39,983 nt of DNA. Origin: an uncultured Sphingorhabdus sp. (GTDB lineage: Bacteria; Pseudomonadota; Alphaproteobacteria; Sphingomonadales; Sphingomonadaceae). The stretch covers positions 1 through 39,983 of the forward strand of contig NZ_CALMSV010000125.1 of NCBI RefSeq assembly GCF_937872355.1, given 5' to 3'. The position numbers and the translations under genes are program-made. The notes beneath the pieces were generated by a model. It worked only from the letters and a program-made list of their open reading frames with translations, was not told the DNA's origin and did no database searches. Below, piece after piece: positions 1 through 8,406 of the stretch (positions within the stretch are counted from its first letter, which is position 1; the number at the start of each line of letters is the position of its first letter).

Positions 1-1718
1 CGGATCCCGCAACCAATAAGGGGGGGGCGGCCAATTCAAACAAGGGCGACCCATCGCTGGCGGGCGGCTTTAATGTTTCACCACCAGGCGCGTTTGCAAC
101 AGCCGTTGGGTCCTCTTCAACCGCCACAGCAGATCGCACAACTGCCATTGGCCGCCTCGCAGACGCAACGGCAGCTGATGCGACTGCTCTTGGTCACAAC
201 GCCGACGCCACAGGCATAAGTTCGCTTGCTGTCGGGCAAAGTGCAGTTTCCAATGCACTCAATGCCGTTGCCGTAGGGCAGTCGGCACTAGCATCCGCCG
301 AATCGGCGGTTGCATTAGGCTGGAGCAGTGCAGCTACTGCAACGGGCGCGGTTGCGATGGGATCAGATGCGACCTCTAGCCAGGCAGGTGGCATCGCCAT
401 CGGTCAGAATGCCAACGCTAGCGGACCGAGCACCACCAATACTTTATTCGCATCTGTTGCCGTGGGCGTAAACACAACGGCAGTCGATAATGCGACGGCA
501 ATCGGCAACAATGCCATCGCGCGCTTCAGTGGTACCGCGACGCCGTTGGGTTCCGGAATCAATTCGGCCGTAGCAATAGGCGCGAATGCCGTAGCGGTTG
601 GTTCTAACACGATTGCGATTGGTACGACCGCGCGAGCCGGCACTGGATTCGCACTCAATAGTCCGGGCGCTGACGTTTTGGGAGGAAGTAACATAACGGT
701 GGTCGGCGGGCGCGCCGAAGCCAATGCCAACAACGCAACAGCGTTGGGGGCGGATTCCAATGTTTCCGGGGCAAGCGGCACAGCAGTCGGCGCGACCAGT
801 CAAGCGACAGCGGATTTCACAACCGCGGTCGGGCACAATGCACGCGCGTCCGATTTCGTGACCACTGCTGTGGGTCAGGGCAGCCAGGCCATCGGCTTTG
901 CGGCTACGGCATTTGGTCAGGCTAGCTTTGCGCAAGGCAACCGCGCAACTGCGCTGGGTGGTTCGGCACAGGCGACAGGGTCTTTCTCGACGGCGGTGGG
1001 CTTTGATGCTCAAGCCGCAGGTGCGGCCGGAACCGCCGTCGGCCAGCAAAGCCGCGCCAACTTTGTTGAAGCAACTGCGTTGGGCCAGAATGCACAGGCC
1101 AATGCCGGTGGCGCAACAGCAATTGGAACCGGCGCTATCGCCAGCGCGGGCATTGCCAAGGCCATTGGCCGCAACTCCAACCCCGCGAATGCCAATGCGA
1201 CCGCCATTGGATTTGGCGCTGCTACCACTGCAGCCAACCAGATCCGCCTGGGAACGACCGACAGCATTTACTCTGCCCCTGGCCTGTTGACTTCATCAGA
1301 TGCAGCGCAAACCGGCCCTGAGTTCTTTGTCACCATCGACAGCAACGGAACGCTCGGCAAAGGCGCCCAGTCCTCTGCCGCCATCACCCAACTCGGTACC
1401 CAAGTCAGCGCTCTCCAGCAAGAACAGGCTATCATCGACGACCAGGTGGCCTCACTGTTCGATTTGCGCGCACTCGACCGCAAACAGTGGAAACGGGGTA
1501 TTGCCGCAGCAACGGCCATGGCCAATGCACCTTTCCCGTCCGAACCGGGCAAGACCAGCTATGCCGCCAATGGCGCAACCTATCGCGGCGAAGTGGCTTT
1601 CTCGGCCTCTATCTCGCATCGTCTTGCAGGCGACACACCCTTTGCAATTAACGTGGGTGTCTCGCATTCCGGCGGAAAGGACACTGCGATAAAGGCTGGT
1701 ATCGCAGGCGAGTTCTGA
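1..1718 (+). CDS. Trimeric autotransporter adhesin (YadA family), 5' end outside window
   Basis: The frame is open from base 3, so this is the C-terminal 571 codons of a larger protein; an internal ATG at 357 is not the start. Most of the visible protein consists of degenerate head repeats of about 14-16 residues with recurring A-V/I-G and A-T-A motifs, typical of YadA/Hia-type left-handed beta-roll heads. They are followed by a short coiled-coil stalk (about nt 1380-1450: ITQLGTQVSALQQEQ) and a YadA-like membrane anchor of roughly 85 residues ending in the aromatic-terminated AIKAGIAGEF. The family forms homotrimers at the outer membrane, secreted by type V secretion, and mediates adhesion or autoaggregation. 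The gene is closed by a strong terminator. The ligand cannot be deduced. Family assignment is firm; total length and signal peptide are unseen. Confidence 0.93.
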   Translation, partial: DPATNKGGAANSNKGDPSLAGGFNVSPPGAFATAVGSSSTATADRTTAIGRLADATAADATALGHNADATGISSLAVGQSAVSNALNAVAVGQSALASAESAVALGWSSAATATGAVAMGSDATSSQAGGIAIGQNANASGPSTTNTLFASVAVGVNTTAVDNATAIGNNAIARFSGTATPLGSGINSAVAIGANAVAVGSNTIAIGTTARAGTGFALNSPGADVLGGSNITVVGGRAEANANNATALGADSNVSGASGTAVGATSQATADFTTAVGHNARASDFVTTAVGQGSQAIGFAATAFGQASFAQGNRATALGGSAQATGSFSTAVGFDAQAAGAAGTAVGQQSRANFVEATALGQNAQANAGGATAIGTGAIASAGIAKAIGRNSNPANANATAIGFGAATTAANQIRLGTTDSIYSAPGLLTSSDAAQTGPEFFVTIDSNGTLGKGAQSSAAITQLGTQVSALQQEQAIIDDQVASLFDLRALDRKQWKRGIAAATAMANAPFPSEPGKTSYAANGATYRGEVAFSASISHRLAGDTPFAINVGVSHSGGKDTAIKAGIAGEF

Positions 1719-1779
1719 TCACCGTTCCGCCAGCCGAAATATAGGGTGCTCAACAAACTCGCGCTGGCTTCAACAACCG

Positions 1780-1811
1780 ACAGGCCGGAGTTACCGCTCC
1801 GGCCTGTTTTA
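1780..1811 (+). terminator. Rho-independent terminator after the adhesin
   Basis: A perfect 11-bp stem (ACAGGCCGGAG at 1780-1790 paired with CTCCGGCCTGT at 1797-1807) with a 6-nt loop is followed directly by a T run (TTTT). It lies 62 nt after the adhesin stop codon and faces the same way. Confidence 0.92.
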
Positions 1812-1921
1812 CTTCTGACAAATGTACATCTGTCTGAAAGAGTTAGGAAGAAGACAAATCCATAAATCTAGTTATGATTTGCCCATTCGACCAATCCTAC
1901 GACCAGCCGGAGGGAGCACTC

Positions 1922-2044
1922 ATGATGAAAAACACTGCAACACGTCCATCACCACCAAGCTGCATACGAACAGCAATTTTGCTGGCATTATCCGCACTTG
2001 CACTACATTCCACAACAGCGGTCGCAGTCGAGTTTCCCGCATAG
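1922..2044 (+). pseudogene. Short ORF with signal peptide, probably remnant of a secreted protein gene
   Basis: A 40-codon ORF begins with two consecutive ATGs, 5 and 8 nt after a good Shine-Dalgarno (GGAGGGAG at 1909-1916). The product has a basic N-region, a hydrophobic core ILLALSALALHSTTAVA and a signal-peptidase-like AVA site, then stops five residues later. A promising start and export signal with almost no mature part suggests a truncated secreted or outer-membrane protein. Downstream, fragments that read like protein (for example LLDGPINGDLF, then after a stop AYVAQALEPGLQQTG) appear in other frames with stops between. It could instead be a genuine tiny secreted peptide. I recognise no family. 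Confidence 0.4.
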
Positions 2045-2257
2045 TCATAGCAAGGCAGCTAAACTGGTGGCCGGCTTGCGGATGGCGGGATGGTCGTGCC
2101 GACGCTGCTCGATGGGCCGATAAATGGCGACCTGTTCTGAGCTTATGTCGCGCAGGCTCTAGAACCCGGGTTGCAGCAAACCGGCGAATGCGCCAATTAA
2201 TTCAGATCTTGCGGCCATGAACCAAAAATGGACAGAAACCGCGTCAAAGAGTTTTGT

Positions 2258-3277
2258 TCAGCACTCATAATAGTCACGGTACCAGCGCACGAACCGTGCC
2301 ACACCCTCACGGATCGGCGTCTGAGGGCGATATCCAGTTAGTGACTGGAGGAGCGATGCGTCGGCCCAGGTTGCGGGAACGTCACCCTGTTGCATGGGCA
2401 TGTAATTGCGGATAGCTTTCTTGCCGATTTCGGCTTCAATAGCGTCGATGAAGTCCAACAGGCGGACCTTTTCGGAATTGCCGATATTGACGACACGGAA
2501 AGGTGCTGCCGGACTCAGGCTGTCGCCCGCTGCAATATTTTCGAGCTTTTCGGGTCGCTGTGGAACCGCGTCGATAAGACCAGCAATGCCAAGAACGAGA
2601 TCATCAACATAAGTGAAGTCGCGCCACATATCGCCATTATTGTAAATGTCGATGGGAGTGCCATCGATGATGTTTCGCACGAATTTGAAATAGGCCATGT
2701 CCGGGCGCCCCCAGGGACCATAAACCGTAAAGAAACGGAACATCGTAACGGGCAAATTGTAAATATTTGCGTAGCTGTGACCCATTGCCTCGTTGGCCAA
2801 CTTAGTTGCAGCATAAAAAGTAAGCGGTGTCGCGACGCGCTCTTTTTCGGTAAAAGGCATTACAGTATTCGCACCATAAACGCTCGAGGTCGACGCCATG
2901 AGAAGGTGCGGAGTCCCTATCGAGCGCGCGGCATCCATCACATTGAACGTTCCGACAATATTGGAATCAAGATAAGCACGAGGATTGTCGATGCTATATC
3001 GCACGCCCGCCTGTGCAGCGAGATGTACGATCACATCGGGTTGGAACGCGGCTATTGCGGCATGTAGCTGCGCCTCGTCTTCAAGCGGTGCTTCGGTAGC
3101 GGAAAATCCTTTATACTGATTGAGCATCGCATGGCGTCGCTGCTTTAATGACACATCATAATAGTCGGTAAGGCCGTCATAGCCTTCGACGCAGTGGCCC
3201 TGACGAAGCAGCAGGTCAGCAAGATGGTATCCGATAAAACCTGCGGTGCCGGTGACAAAAATACGTTTTTGGTCCAT
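2258..3277 (-). CDS. UDP-glucuronate 4-epimerase-like NAD-dependent epimerase
   Basis: A 339-residue extended short-chain dehydrogenase/reductase. The NAD-binding TGTAGFIG motif is at residues 9-16 and the catalytic YxxxK at Y155/K159 (YAATK), with the upstream Ser region STSSVYG. Length and the early DGLTDYYD segment are typical of the CapI/LspL group, which interconverts UDP-GlcA and UDP-GalA in the cytosol for polysaccharide synthesis. It is the last gene of a leftward three-gene block, 9 nt after the stop of the preceding gene. Substrate is inferred from family resemblance; other UDP-hexose or hexuronate epimerisations cannot be excluded. Confidence 0.88.
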   Translation of the reverse strand: MDQKRIFVTGTAGFIGYHLADLLLRQGHCVEGYDGLTDYYDVSLKQRRHAMLNQYKGFSATEAPLEDEAQLHAAIAAFQPDVIVHLAAQAGVRYSIDNPRAYLDSNIVGTFNVMDAARSIGTPHLLMASTSSVYGANTVMPFTEKERVATPLTFYAATKLANEAMGHSYANIYNLPVTMFRFFTVYGPWGRPDMAYFKFVRNIIDGTPIDIYNNGDMWRDFTYVDDLVLGIAGLIDAVPQRPEKLENIAAGDSLSPAAPFRVVNIGNSEKVRLLDFIDAIEAEIGKKAIRNYMPMQQGDVPATWADASLLQSLTGYRPQTPIREGVARFVRWYRDYYEC

Positions 3278-3286
3278 GGCTTGCGC

Positions 3287-4528
3287 TCAACTCCCCGGCG
3301 TGATCGCGACCGACGCGACAGTTGCCTCAAGTCCGGTCTGCCCCTTACCGCCGGAAGCGATTAGGTCGAGAAACTGCACTGGGCAGTTGGCCGGGATGCT
3401 AAACGATGCACGTAGCGTGCTGTTGATGCTGTCGATTGTCCAGATTGGTGCTGCAGCGAACGCGGGACAGCGAAGCTGCCAGCGAAGGAAACCACCATCT
3501 CCCCGGTCAAGGTTTGAAAGCCGTGCGGTGAAGAGATATTTGCCCGGTTTCAAATACAACAGCTTGTTCGCAACAGGACGCGTTGTTGCCGAATTGGCGA
3601 AGATCGAAAGCGAAATCTGCCTTTCTCCCGTGTTGCCTGTGAAACCGCCGCCTGCATCGGGATCGTCTATCATCCGCCAACCCATGGGACCGAAACGCGC
3701 GTCGCGATCGCTTTCGTCAAATGCTGGGCTCGAGAGACGCGCAGGCCTCGCCCCTGGCATATGTAGGTAGATCCGGCGGGCATCCTCAAAAAAGCTTTCG
3801 CTGACCAGGCGCGAAAGCAGGTCCAGCTCCTGTCCCTTCGCACTCTCTTTATCCTTAAGGCCGCCGGTTTCAACGATCAGGTCGACCAGCACAGGCAGAT
3901 TTTTACTGTTGACGTTTGCGTGGTTTAGGAAGGCCAATGCCCAATTATCTTGGGCGCGAATATAGGGCCGTAGTGCGGTGCGAATATCTTTATCATCGAT
4001 GGCCGACAGCAAACGAGGAAAAAGGATGGTCGACGTGTCTGGTTTGGTTCGGAGCGCGATGTCATAATGGATAAGTGTCTGCGCTACATCACCGTTGCGT
4101 GCCGACGCCTCGATCAACCAGAGTTGGGCACCCGGTTCACGCCGTGAAAGCCGGGCGGCCATGCGCACCAAGCGCTCGGCTTTGGAGGAATCTCCGCGCG
4201 CATCCGATGCATAACCTAGAATGCGGAGCGACTTGGCGTGAATTGCTTGTCCTTTCAGAGCCTTTAACGCCATATTCGTTACTGCGCGTGGCGGGTTTTT
4301 GGGGTTCAGAAAGAAAAGTTGGTCGGCGCGCGAAGCAAGTGCAGTGCTTTCATTGGGCATGAAAGCGAGCGCGGATTGTGGCGCTTTGATCCGGGTTACG
4401 CCTGAAACCGCAAGCATCAGCGCAAACCAAGCCCCGGCAATTCCTGCAAGACTGATTAGTGATATACGGATAAGGCCGATATGCCGGAGACGAGCCACCA
4501 TCTTAGCGCCTTTGGGTGCGCGCGCCAT
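3287..4528 (-). CDS. Membrane-anchored protein with helical-repeat region, unknown function
   Basis: 413 residues. I chose the ATG at 4528 rather than 4534 because a perfect AAGGAGGT sits directly against 4534 but six bases from 4528. After a basic N-terminus there is one membrane segment (about residues 16-40). A helical region of roughly 200 residues follows with TPR-like spacing (for example GYASDARGDSSKAERLVRMA). The C-terminal part of about 140 residues is beta-rich, with patterns like KPGKYLFTARLSNLDRGDGG, resembling a carbohydrate-binding-type sandwich. It is tightly coupled to the O-antigen-ligase-like gene upstream, so a role in polymerisation, ligation or export at the periplasmic face of the inner membrane is likely. 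I recognise no named family. Confidence 0.75.
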   Translation of the reverse strand: MARAPKGAKMVARLRHIGLIRISLISLAGIAGAWFALMLAVSGVTRIKAPQSALAFMPNESTALASRADQLFFLNPKNPPRAVTNMALKALKGQAIHAKSLRILGYASDARGDSSKAERLVRMAARLSRREPGAQLWLIEASARNGDVAQTLIHYDIALRTKPDTSTILFPRLLSAIDDKDIRTALRPYIRAQDNWALAFLNHANVNSKNLPVLVDLIVETGGLKDKESAKGQELDLLSRLVSESFFEDARRIYLHMPGARPARLSSPAFDESDRDARFGPMGWRMIDDPDAGGGFTGNTGERQISLSIFANSATTRPVANKLLYLKPGKYLFTARLSNLDRGDGGFLRWQLRCPAFAAAPIWTIDSINSTLRASFSIPANCPVQFLDLIASGGKGQTGLEATVASVAITPGS

Positions 4529-4530
4529 GA

Positions 4531-5934
4531 TCATACCTCCTTGATAGTTGCGATTGCAGCAGCTGTCCGGTCACGCCCTGACTCAGTCAGCCATAAAATG
4601 CAGATCGCAAACAGTGCCATCATCGTTGGCGTGCGAAGCGGATAGTCAAATGCGCTGGCAATCGCGATCATTGCAATCAACACCGAGGCGAGGCGGCCGA
4701 ATGCCACGGAGCGCTTGCCGCCATCAGCATGGTACCATAAGCGATAGCTGCGGATGCCGAAAGTAATGGCCGCTACCAGTAAAGCGAGGATCCCAGGCAG
4801 TCCAAAGGTAACCGCGGTCTCGATCCAGTCGTTGTGCGCACGGTTCAGATAGAATGGGTTTAAAAGTTCGTTAGGCTCCAGAATCTGATATGCTTCAACA
4901 AATGAACCCGAGCCCGATCCCAATGGAAAATATTTCCAGAACAGGTCCAGCGAAACTGCCCAGAAATCGGTCCGGCTTTCCTCGCTCGTTGTTCCCGAGA
5001 ACAGCCGTTCGATAGCCTCTGCACGCGACAGGAAATACGTCAATAACGCCAGACTCAACACGCCCAATCCGCCGAGTATCGGCAAAACTTTGAAGCGGTT
5101 TGGCTTTCCGCGTCGGACAGTACGGATATCAACGGGCTCGCGGTAGAGCAGTGCGGCTGCGCCAAGGCCTAACACAGCGCCGACCAGTCCAGATCGCGAT
5201 CCCGTCACCAGAATCAACGGAACCAACACGATTGCGATCGCGGCCGCGACCAACTGGCGCATCCGTACCGCATCTGCCTCACCCCGTGCCGTTGCGGCGA
5301 AGACAGCCAGCATCGGGAACAAACATGCGAGCAGCGTAGCGGCGTGGTTGCGGTTTGCGAACAGCCCGACTGCCGCGCCATTATTTGTGATTCGGTAAAA
5401 ATAGAGCGAACTATTCGGATCGCCTACGACCTGCAATAGGCCTAGAAGGCCTGATAGCGTTGAAAGTGCGATCACCAGCGAAAGGAGACGAAACAGATCT
5501 TCGCGTTTGAGTTGTATTCCGAGCAGGATCACCGCAAGCGGCGCAACCAAAGAAAGTAACGCATGCCAGCCATTCATGGGAGCTAAAGTCAATGGGCGCC
5601 ATATGTTTGTAAGACCGACCAACTTTTCGACCGCGACCAGATCCTGCCGCCCTGCGAGAGACTGCCAAAGTGCTGGGGGCAAGGGAATGAGGTGCAGTAA
5701 CGCCAATGCAAATATCACAACAGCCCAACACAATATTAGCCTGCGGCCTGCCAGATGCTCACGCCGCAGTGATATGCAGGCCAGAGCGCAGGTAATGACC
5801 GACAATGGATACAGGATGATTAGCGACTGAACATCGATGCGTGACGCGCCACCAGTCACAAACAGGATCAGCAGGAAAATTGCTAAAATCCAAAATTGCG
5901 CAGATGGTTTGCTTGTCGATTGGTAGGCGGGCAA
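4531..5934 (-). CDS. O-antigen ligase / Wzy-type polymerase-like membrane protein
   Basis: 467 residues with about a dozen hydrophobic segments. A large periplasmic loop (about residues 310-375) contains the Wzy_C/WaaL signature, including SRTDFWAVSLDLF, GSGSGSF and the His-containing NRAHNDWIET. Such proteins join or polymerise undecaprenyl-linked glycans in the periplasm. The start is TTG at 5934 with AAGG about 8 nt upstream; no ATG precedes the first membrane helix. It leads the leftward block and is divergent from the Wzc-like gene. A second polymerase-like protein lies at 26137-27489, so one of the two may act as ligase and the other as polymerase; sequence alone does not say which. Confidence 0.86.
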   Translation of the reverse strand: MPAYQSTSKPSAQFWILAIFLLILFVTGGASRIDVQSLIILYPLSVITCALACISLRREHLAGRRLILCWAVVIFALALLHLIPLPPALWQSLAGRQDLVAVEKLVGLTNIWRPLTLAPMNGWHALLSLVAPLAVILLGIQLKREDLFRLLSLVIALSTLSGLLGLLQVVGDPNSSLYFYRITNNGAAVGLFANRNHAATLLACLFPMLAVFAATARGEADAVRMRQLVAAAIAIVLVPLILVTGSRSGLVGAVLGLGAAALLYREPVDIRTVRRGKPNRFKVLPILGGLGVLSLALLTYFLSRAEAIERLFSGTTSEESRTDFWAVSLDLFWKYFPLGSGSGSFVEAYQILEPNELLNPFYLNRAHNDWIETAVTFGLPGILALLVAAITFGIRSYRLWYHADGGKRSVAFGRLASVLIAMIAIASAFDYPLRTPTMMALFAICILWLTESGRDRTAAAIATIKEV

Positions 5935-6168
5935 GTCAGACCTTATCTTGAATGAATGGAGGAGGAATACAGTCCCGCCCCTAAGTTCTGGGAGCTACTT
6001 TGGCAAGGCATCACTCGGGTTGTGCGGTTGTAATCAGTTCATCCAGCTTCGATAAAAGGGGTGGAAGTTATGGTTTCTTTAAGCTAGCTGGCTCGGCTAA
6101 TAGCGGGGACGCAACAGGGCCTCAAAACGGTCACAGAACTAGAATATAGCTTTGGAACAAGGACGGAA
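5935..6168. promoter_or_regulatory. Divergent intergenic region between ligase-like and Wzc-like genes
   Basis: 234 bp separating two outward-reading transcription units, so it must hold promoters for both. I see no confident -35/-10 pair and no strong palindrome. The rightward gene has a good Shine-Dalgarno (AAGGA) just before its ATG at 6169. Confidence 0.5.
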
Positions 6169-8373
6169 ATGCTGCAATCTAATCCCCCGGCTCTCACGAC
6201 AGGACAGGCGGCAGGTTCGTTCGGAATTCCATCGGGAGAAGAGCCTACAACGCTCGCCCCTCCCATACTTGTCCAATATTGGCAGGTCGTCCTTCGCTGG
6301 AAGTGGGTAATTGTTGGCATTGTGGCTTCCGCAATCGCGATTGGCCTCGTCCTGACTCTGCTTGCGACGCCGCAATATACTGCAGCGTCGCGCATCGAAA
6401 TCAGCCGCGATCAGAAAAAGGTGACTTCGATCGAAGGGTTGGAATCGCAGGACGCCGGCCGCGACCTTGAATTTTACCAAACGCAATATTCACTTCTGCA
6501 AGCTCGATCACTTGCCGAACGCGTATCGCGCCAGCTTCGTCTGTCGACCAAAGATGATTTTTTTGAAGCGCACGGCGTCAATCCCGACGACAATGCATTG
6601 TTTGCCAGCAAATCCGGCCAGCCGCTGAGCCAAAGCGAGCGCCAGAAGCGGGAAAAACTCGCGGTCGACCTGCTGATGACACATATATCGATTTCGCCCA
6701 TCCGCGGTTCGGCGCTAGTCGACATAAGCTATACGAGTGCATCTCCCGCACTGTCAGCTCAGATTTCGAATACTTGGACCGAACAGTTCATAGTCCAGAG
6801 CATGGACCGGCGTTTTGCTTCGACGGCGGATGCGCGCAAGTTCCTCGAAGGTCGGCTTGCCGATTTGCGCGCCCGGCTCGAGACGTCAGAGCGTGATCTC
6901 GTCAATTACGCCGAAACGAAGGGTATTGTTGCGCTCGGAAAAAGCAAAAGCTCCGATGGCCGTACCGAAGTCGAACGTACGCTAGTTTCAAGCGATTTGG
7001 AAGCACTCAACAGTGCCCTTGCTGAGGCCACAGCGGACCGGATCGCAGCGGAAAGCAGTGCGCAATCACGTAATAGCGGTGCAAATAGCGATTCGTTGAA
7101 CAATCTCGCTATAGGCAATTTGCGACAACGGCGCGCTGAAGTGGCCGCGGAGTACGCGAAGATGCTGGTTCAGTTTGAGCCAGGATATCCCGCAGCCAAG
7201 GCGTTGTCAGAACAGTTGCGTGCTCTCGACAGCAGTATCGCACGCGAAGAAAGCCGTGTCCTCGCTACCCGATCGACTGAATATCGCGCCGCAGTCCAGC
7301 GCGAGGCTGATTTGCGCCGCCAGGTTGAAGATCTGAAAAGCCGCATGAACCGCCAACAGCGTGACAGCATCCAGTACAATATTTATCAGCGCGAAGCGGA
7401 TACTAACCGCGAATTGTATGACGGTCTGCTCCAGCGCTATAAAGAAATCGGCGTTGCTGGCGTGGGCGCGAATAATATTGCTATCGTCGATACCGCAAAG
7501 GTTCCGGAGCGACCTTCCTCGCCCAACCTCCCGCTAAACCTCGCATTGGCGTTACTCGCCGGTCTTGGCCTCGCAGCGGCGGCGACCTTCGCGCTTGATC
7601 AAGTCGACGAAGGCCTACGCGATCCTACCCAGGTGAACCGCTTGCTTCAGGTACCGCTTCTCGGAAGCGTGCCGGATGCAGAAGAAGCGGATGCGCTCGA
7701 ACTGCTGCGGGATCCAAAGTCGGTGCTGTCTGAAGCTTATCTCAGCATCCGCTCGAACCTTGCATTCTCTACCGATCATGGCGTGCCGCGTTCGCTTATG
7801 GTAACGAGCACGCGGCCTGCCGAAGGCAAGAGCACGACCAGCCTTGCCGTTGCTACCGTTTTGGGACGGACAGGCAAAAAGGTTCTTTTGCTTGATGCGG
7901 ACATGCGTTCGCCGTCGATGCACCAGTTCACCGGACAGCCGAACAAGATGGGCGTAAGCAACTTCCTCGCCGGTGAAAATGACTGGAGGCAGTTCATTCT
8001 CGAAACCGGTGTAAAAGGTCTTCATCTAATGCCTGCTGGTCCCACTCCTCCCAGCGCTGCGGAATTGCTCAGCAGTGACCGCATGCTTATGCTTGTACGG
8101 CAGTTGACTGAGCATTTTGACCATGTTGTCATCGACTCACCGCCAATCCTCGGGCTTGCTGATGCGCCATTGCTGGCACGGGCGGTGGAAGGCTGCATCT
8201 TTGTTGCCGAAGCCGAAGGAGTGGCAATTCGAGGAATCAAAGCATCGCTTGGTCGCCTGCATTCGGTGCATGCGCATGTTTTGGGCCTGGTTCTGACAAA
8301 ACTTCGCCATAAGCAGGCCGGTTACGGCTATGGCTATGGCTATGGCTATGGCTATGGAAACAAGGAAGACTGA
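6169..8373 (+). CDS. Wzc-type polysaccharide co-polymerase with BY-kinase domain
   Basis: 734 residues. The N-terminal Wzz-like domain has a membrane helix at about residues 45-68, then a long periplasmic region with coiled-coil stretches, and a second helix near 449-472. The cytoplasmic bacterial tyrosine-kinase domain has a Walker A-type RPAEGKST (about 549-556), Walker A' VLLLDADMR (about 571-579) and Walker B VVIDSPP (about 652). The tail is a run of Gly-Tyr dipeptides, the autophosphorylation cluster. Such proteins control chain length and export of Wzx/Wzy-dependent capsule or exopolysaccharide, cycling between phosphorylated and dephosphorylated oligomers. It heads the long rightward operon. 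No Wza exporter or phosphatase is seen in the window. Confidence 0.95.
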   Translation: MLQSNPPALTTGQAAGSFGIPSGEEPTTLAPPILVQYWQVVLRWKWVIVGIVASAIAIGLVLTLLATPQYTAASRIEISRDQKKVTSIEGLESQDAGRDLEFYQTQYSLLQARSLAERVSRQLRLSTKDDFFEAHGVNPDDNALFASKSGQPLSQSERQKREKLAVDLLMTHISISPIRGSALVDISYTSASPALSAQISNTWTEQFIVQSMDRRFASTADARKFLEGRLADLRARLETSERDLVNYAETKGIVALGKSKSSDGRTEVERTLVSSDLEALNSALAEATADRIAAESSAQSRNSGANSDSLNNLAIGNLRQRRAEVAAEYAKMLVQFEPGYPAAKALSEQLRALDSSIAREESRVLATRSTEYRAAVQREADLRRQVEDLKSRMNRQQRDSIQYNIYQREADTNRELYDGLLQRYKEIGVAGVGANNIAIVDTAKVPERPSSPNLPLNLALALLAGLGLAAAATFALDQVDEGLRDPTQVNRLLQVPLLGSVPDAEEADALELLRDPKSVLSEAYLSIRSNLAFSTDHGVPRSLMVTSTRPAEGKSTTSLAVATVLGRTGKKVLLLDADMRSPSMHQFTGQPNKMGVSNFLAGENDWRQFILETGVKGLHLMPAGPTPPSAAELLSSDRMLMLVRQLTEHFDHVVIDSPPILGLADAPLLARAVEGCIFVAEAEGVAIRGIKASLGRLHSVHAHVLGLVLTKLRHKQAGYGYGYGYGYGYGNKED
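8326..8355 (+). repeat. Hexanucleotide tandem repeat (GGCTAT)x5 encoding the Wzc Gly-Tyr tail
   Basis: Five perfect copies of GGCTAT, preceded by one degenerate copy (GGTTAC, 8320-8325), encode six consecutive Gly-Tyr pairs at the C-terminus of the Wzc-like kinase, just before GNKED and the stop. Copy-number change would stay in frame and only alter the number of phosphorylatable tyrosines. Confidence 0.95.
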
Positions 8374-8406
8374 GCCGCCTGGTTTAGAATTCAGGGCCTG
8401 AGTTCC

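Larger units (their letters stand above)
1719..2257. other. Gene-poor stretch after the adhesin
   Basis: About 540 bp between the adhesin stop and the end of the leftward epimerase gene. It holds the adhesin terminator and a signal-peptide-like ORF at 1922-2044. Past that ORF every frame is short and interrupted. The 132-codon forward frame at 1822-2220 has an Arg/Trp/Cys-rich composition unlike a real protein, so I do not call it. Confidence 0.7.

Noticed and set aside
444..1049. Long antisense and alternate-frame ORFs within the adhesin gene
   Set aside because: Shadows of the repetitive GC-rich coding strand, with low-complexity or Arg/Cys-rich translations and no family resemblance.
1..1280. 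Dense short repeats that could be taken for a CRISPR or tandem array
   Set aside because: They are degenerate, in frame, and encode the head repeats of the trimeric adhesin; no constant-repeat/variable-spacer structure.
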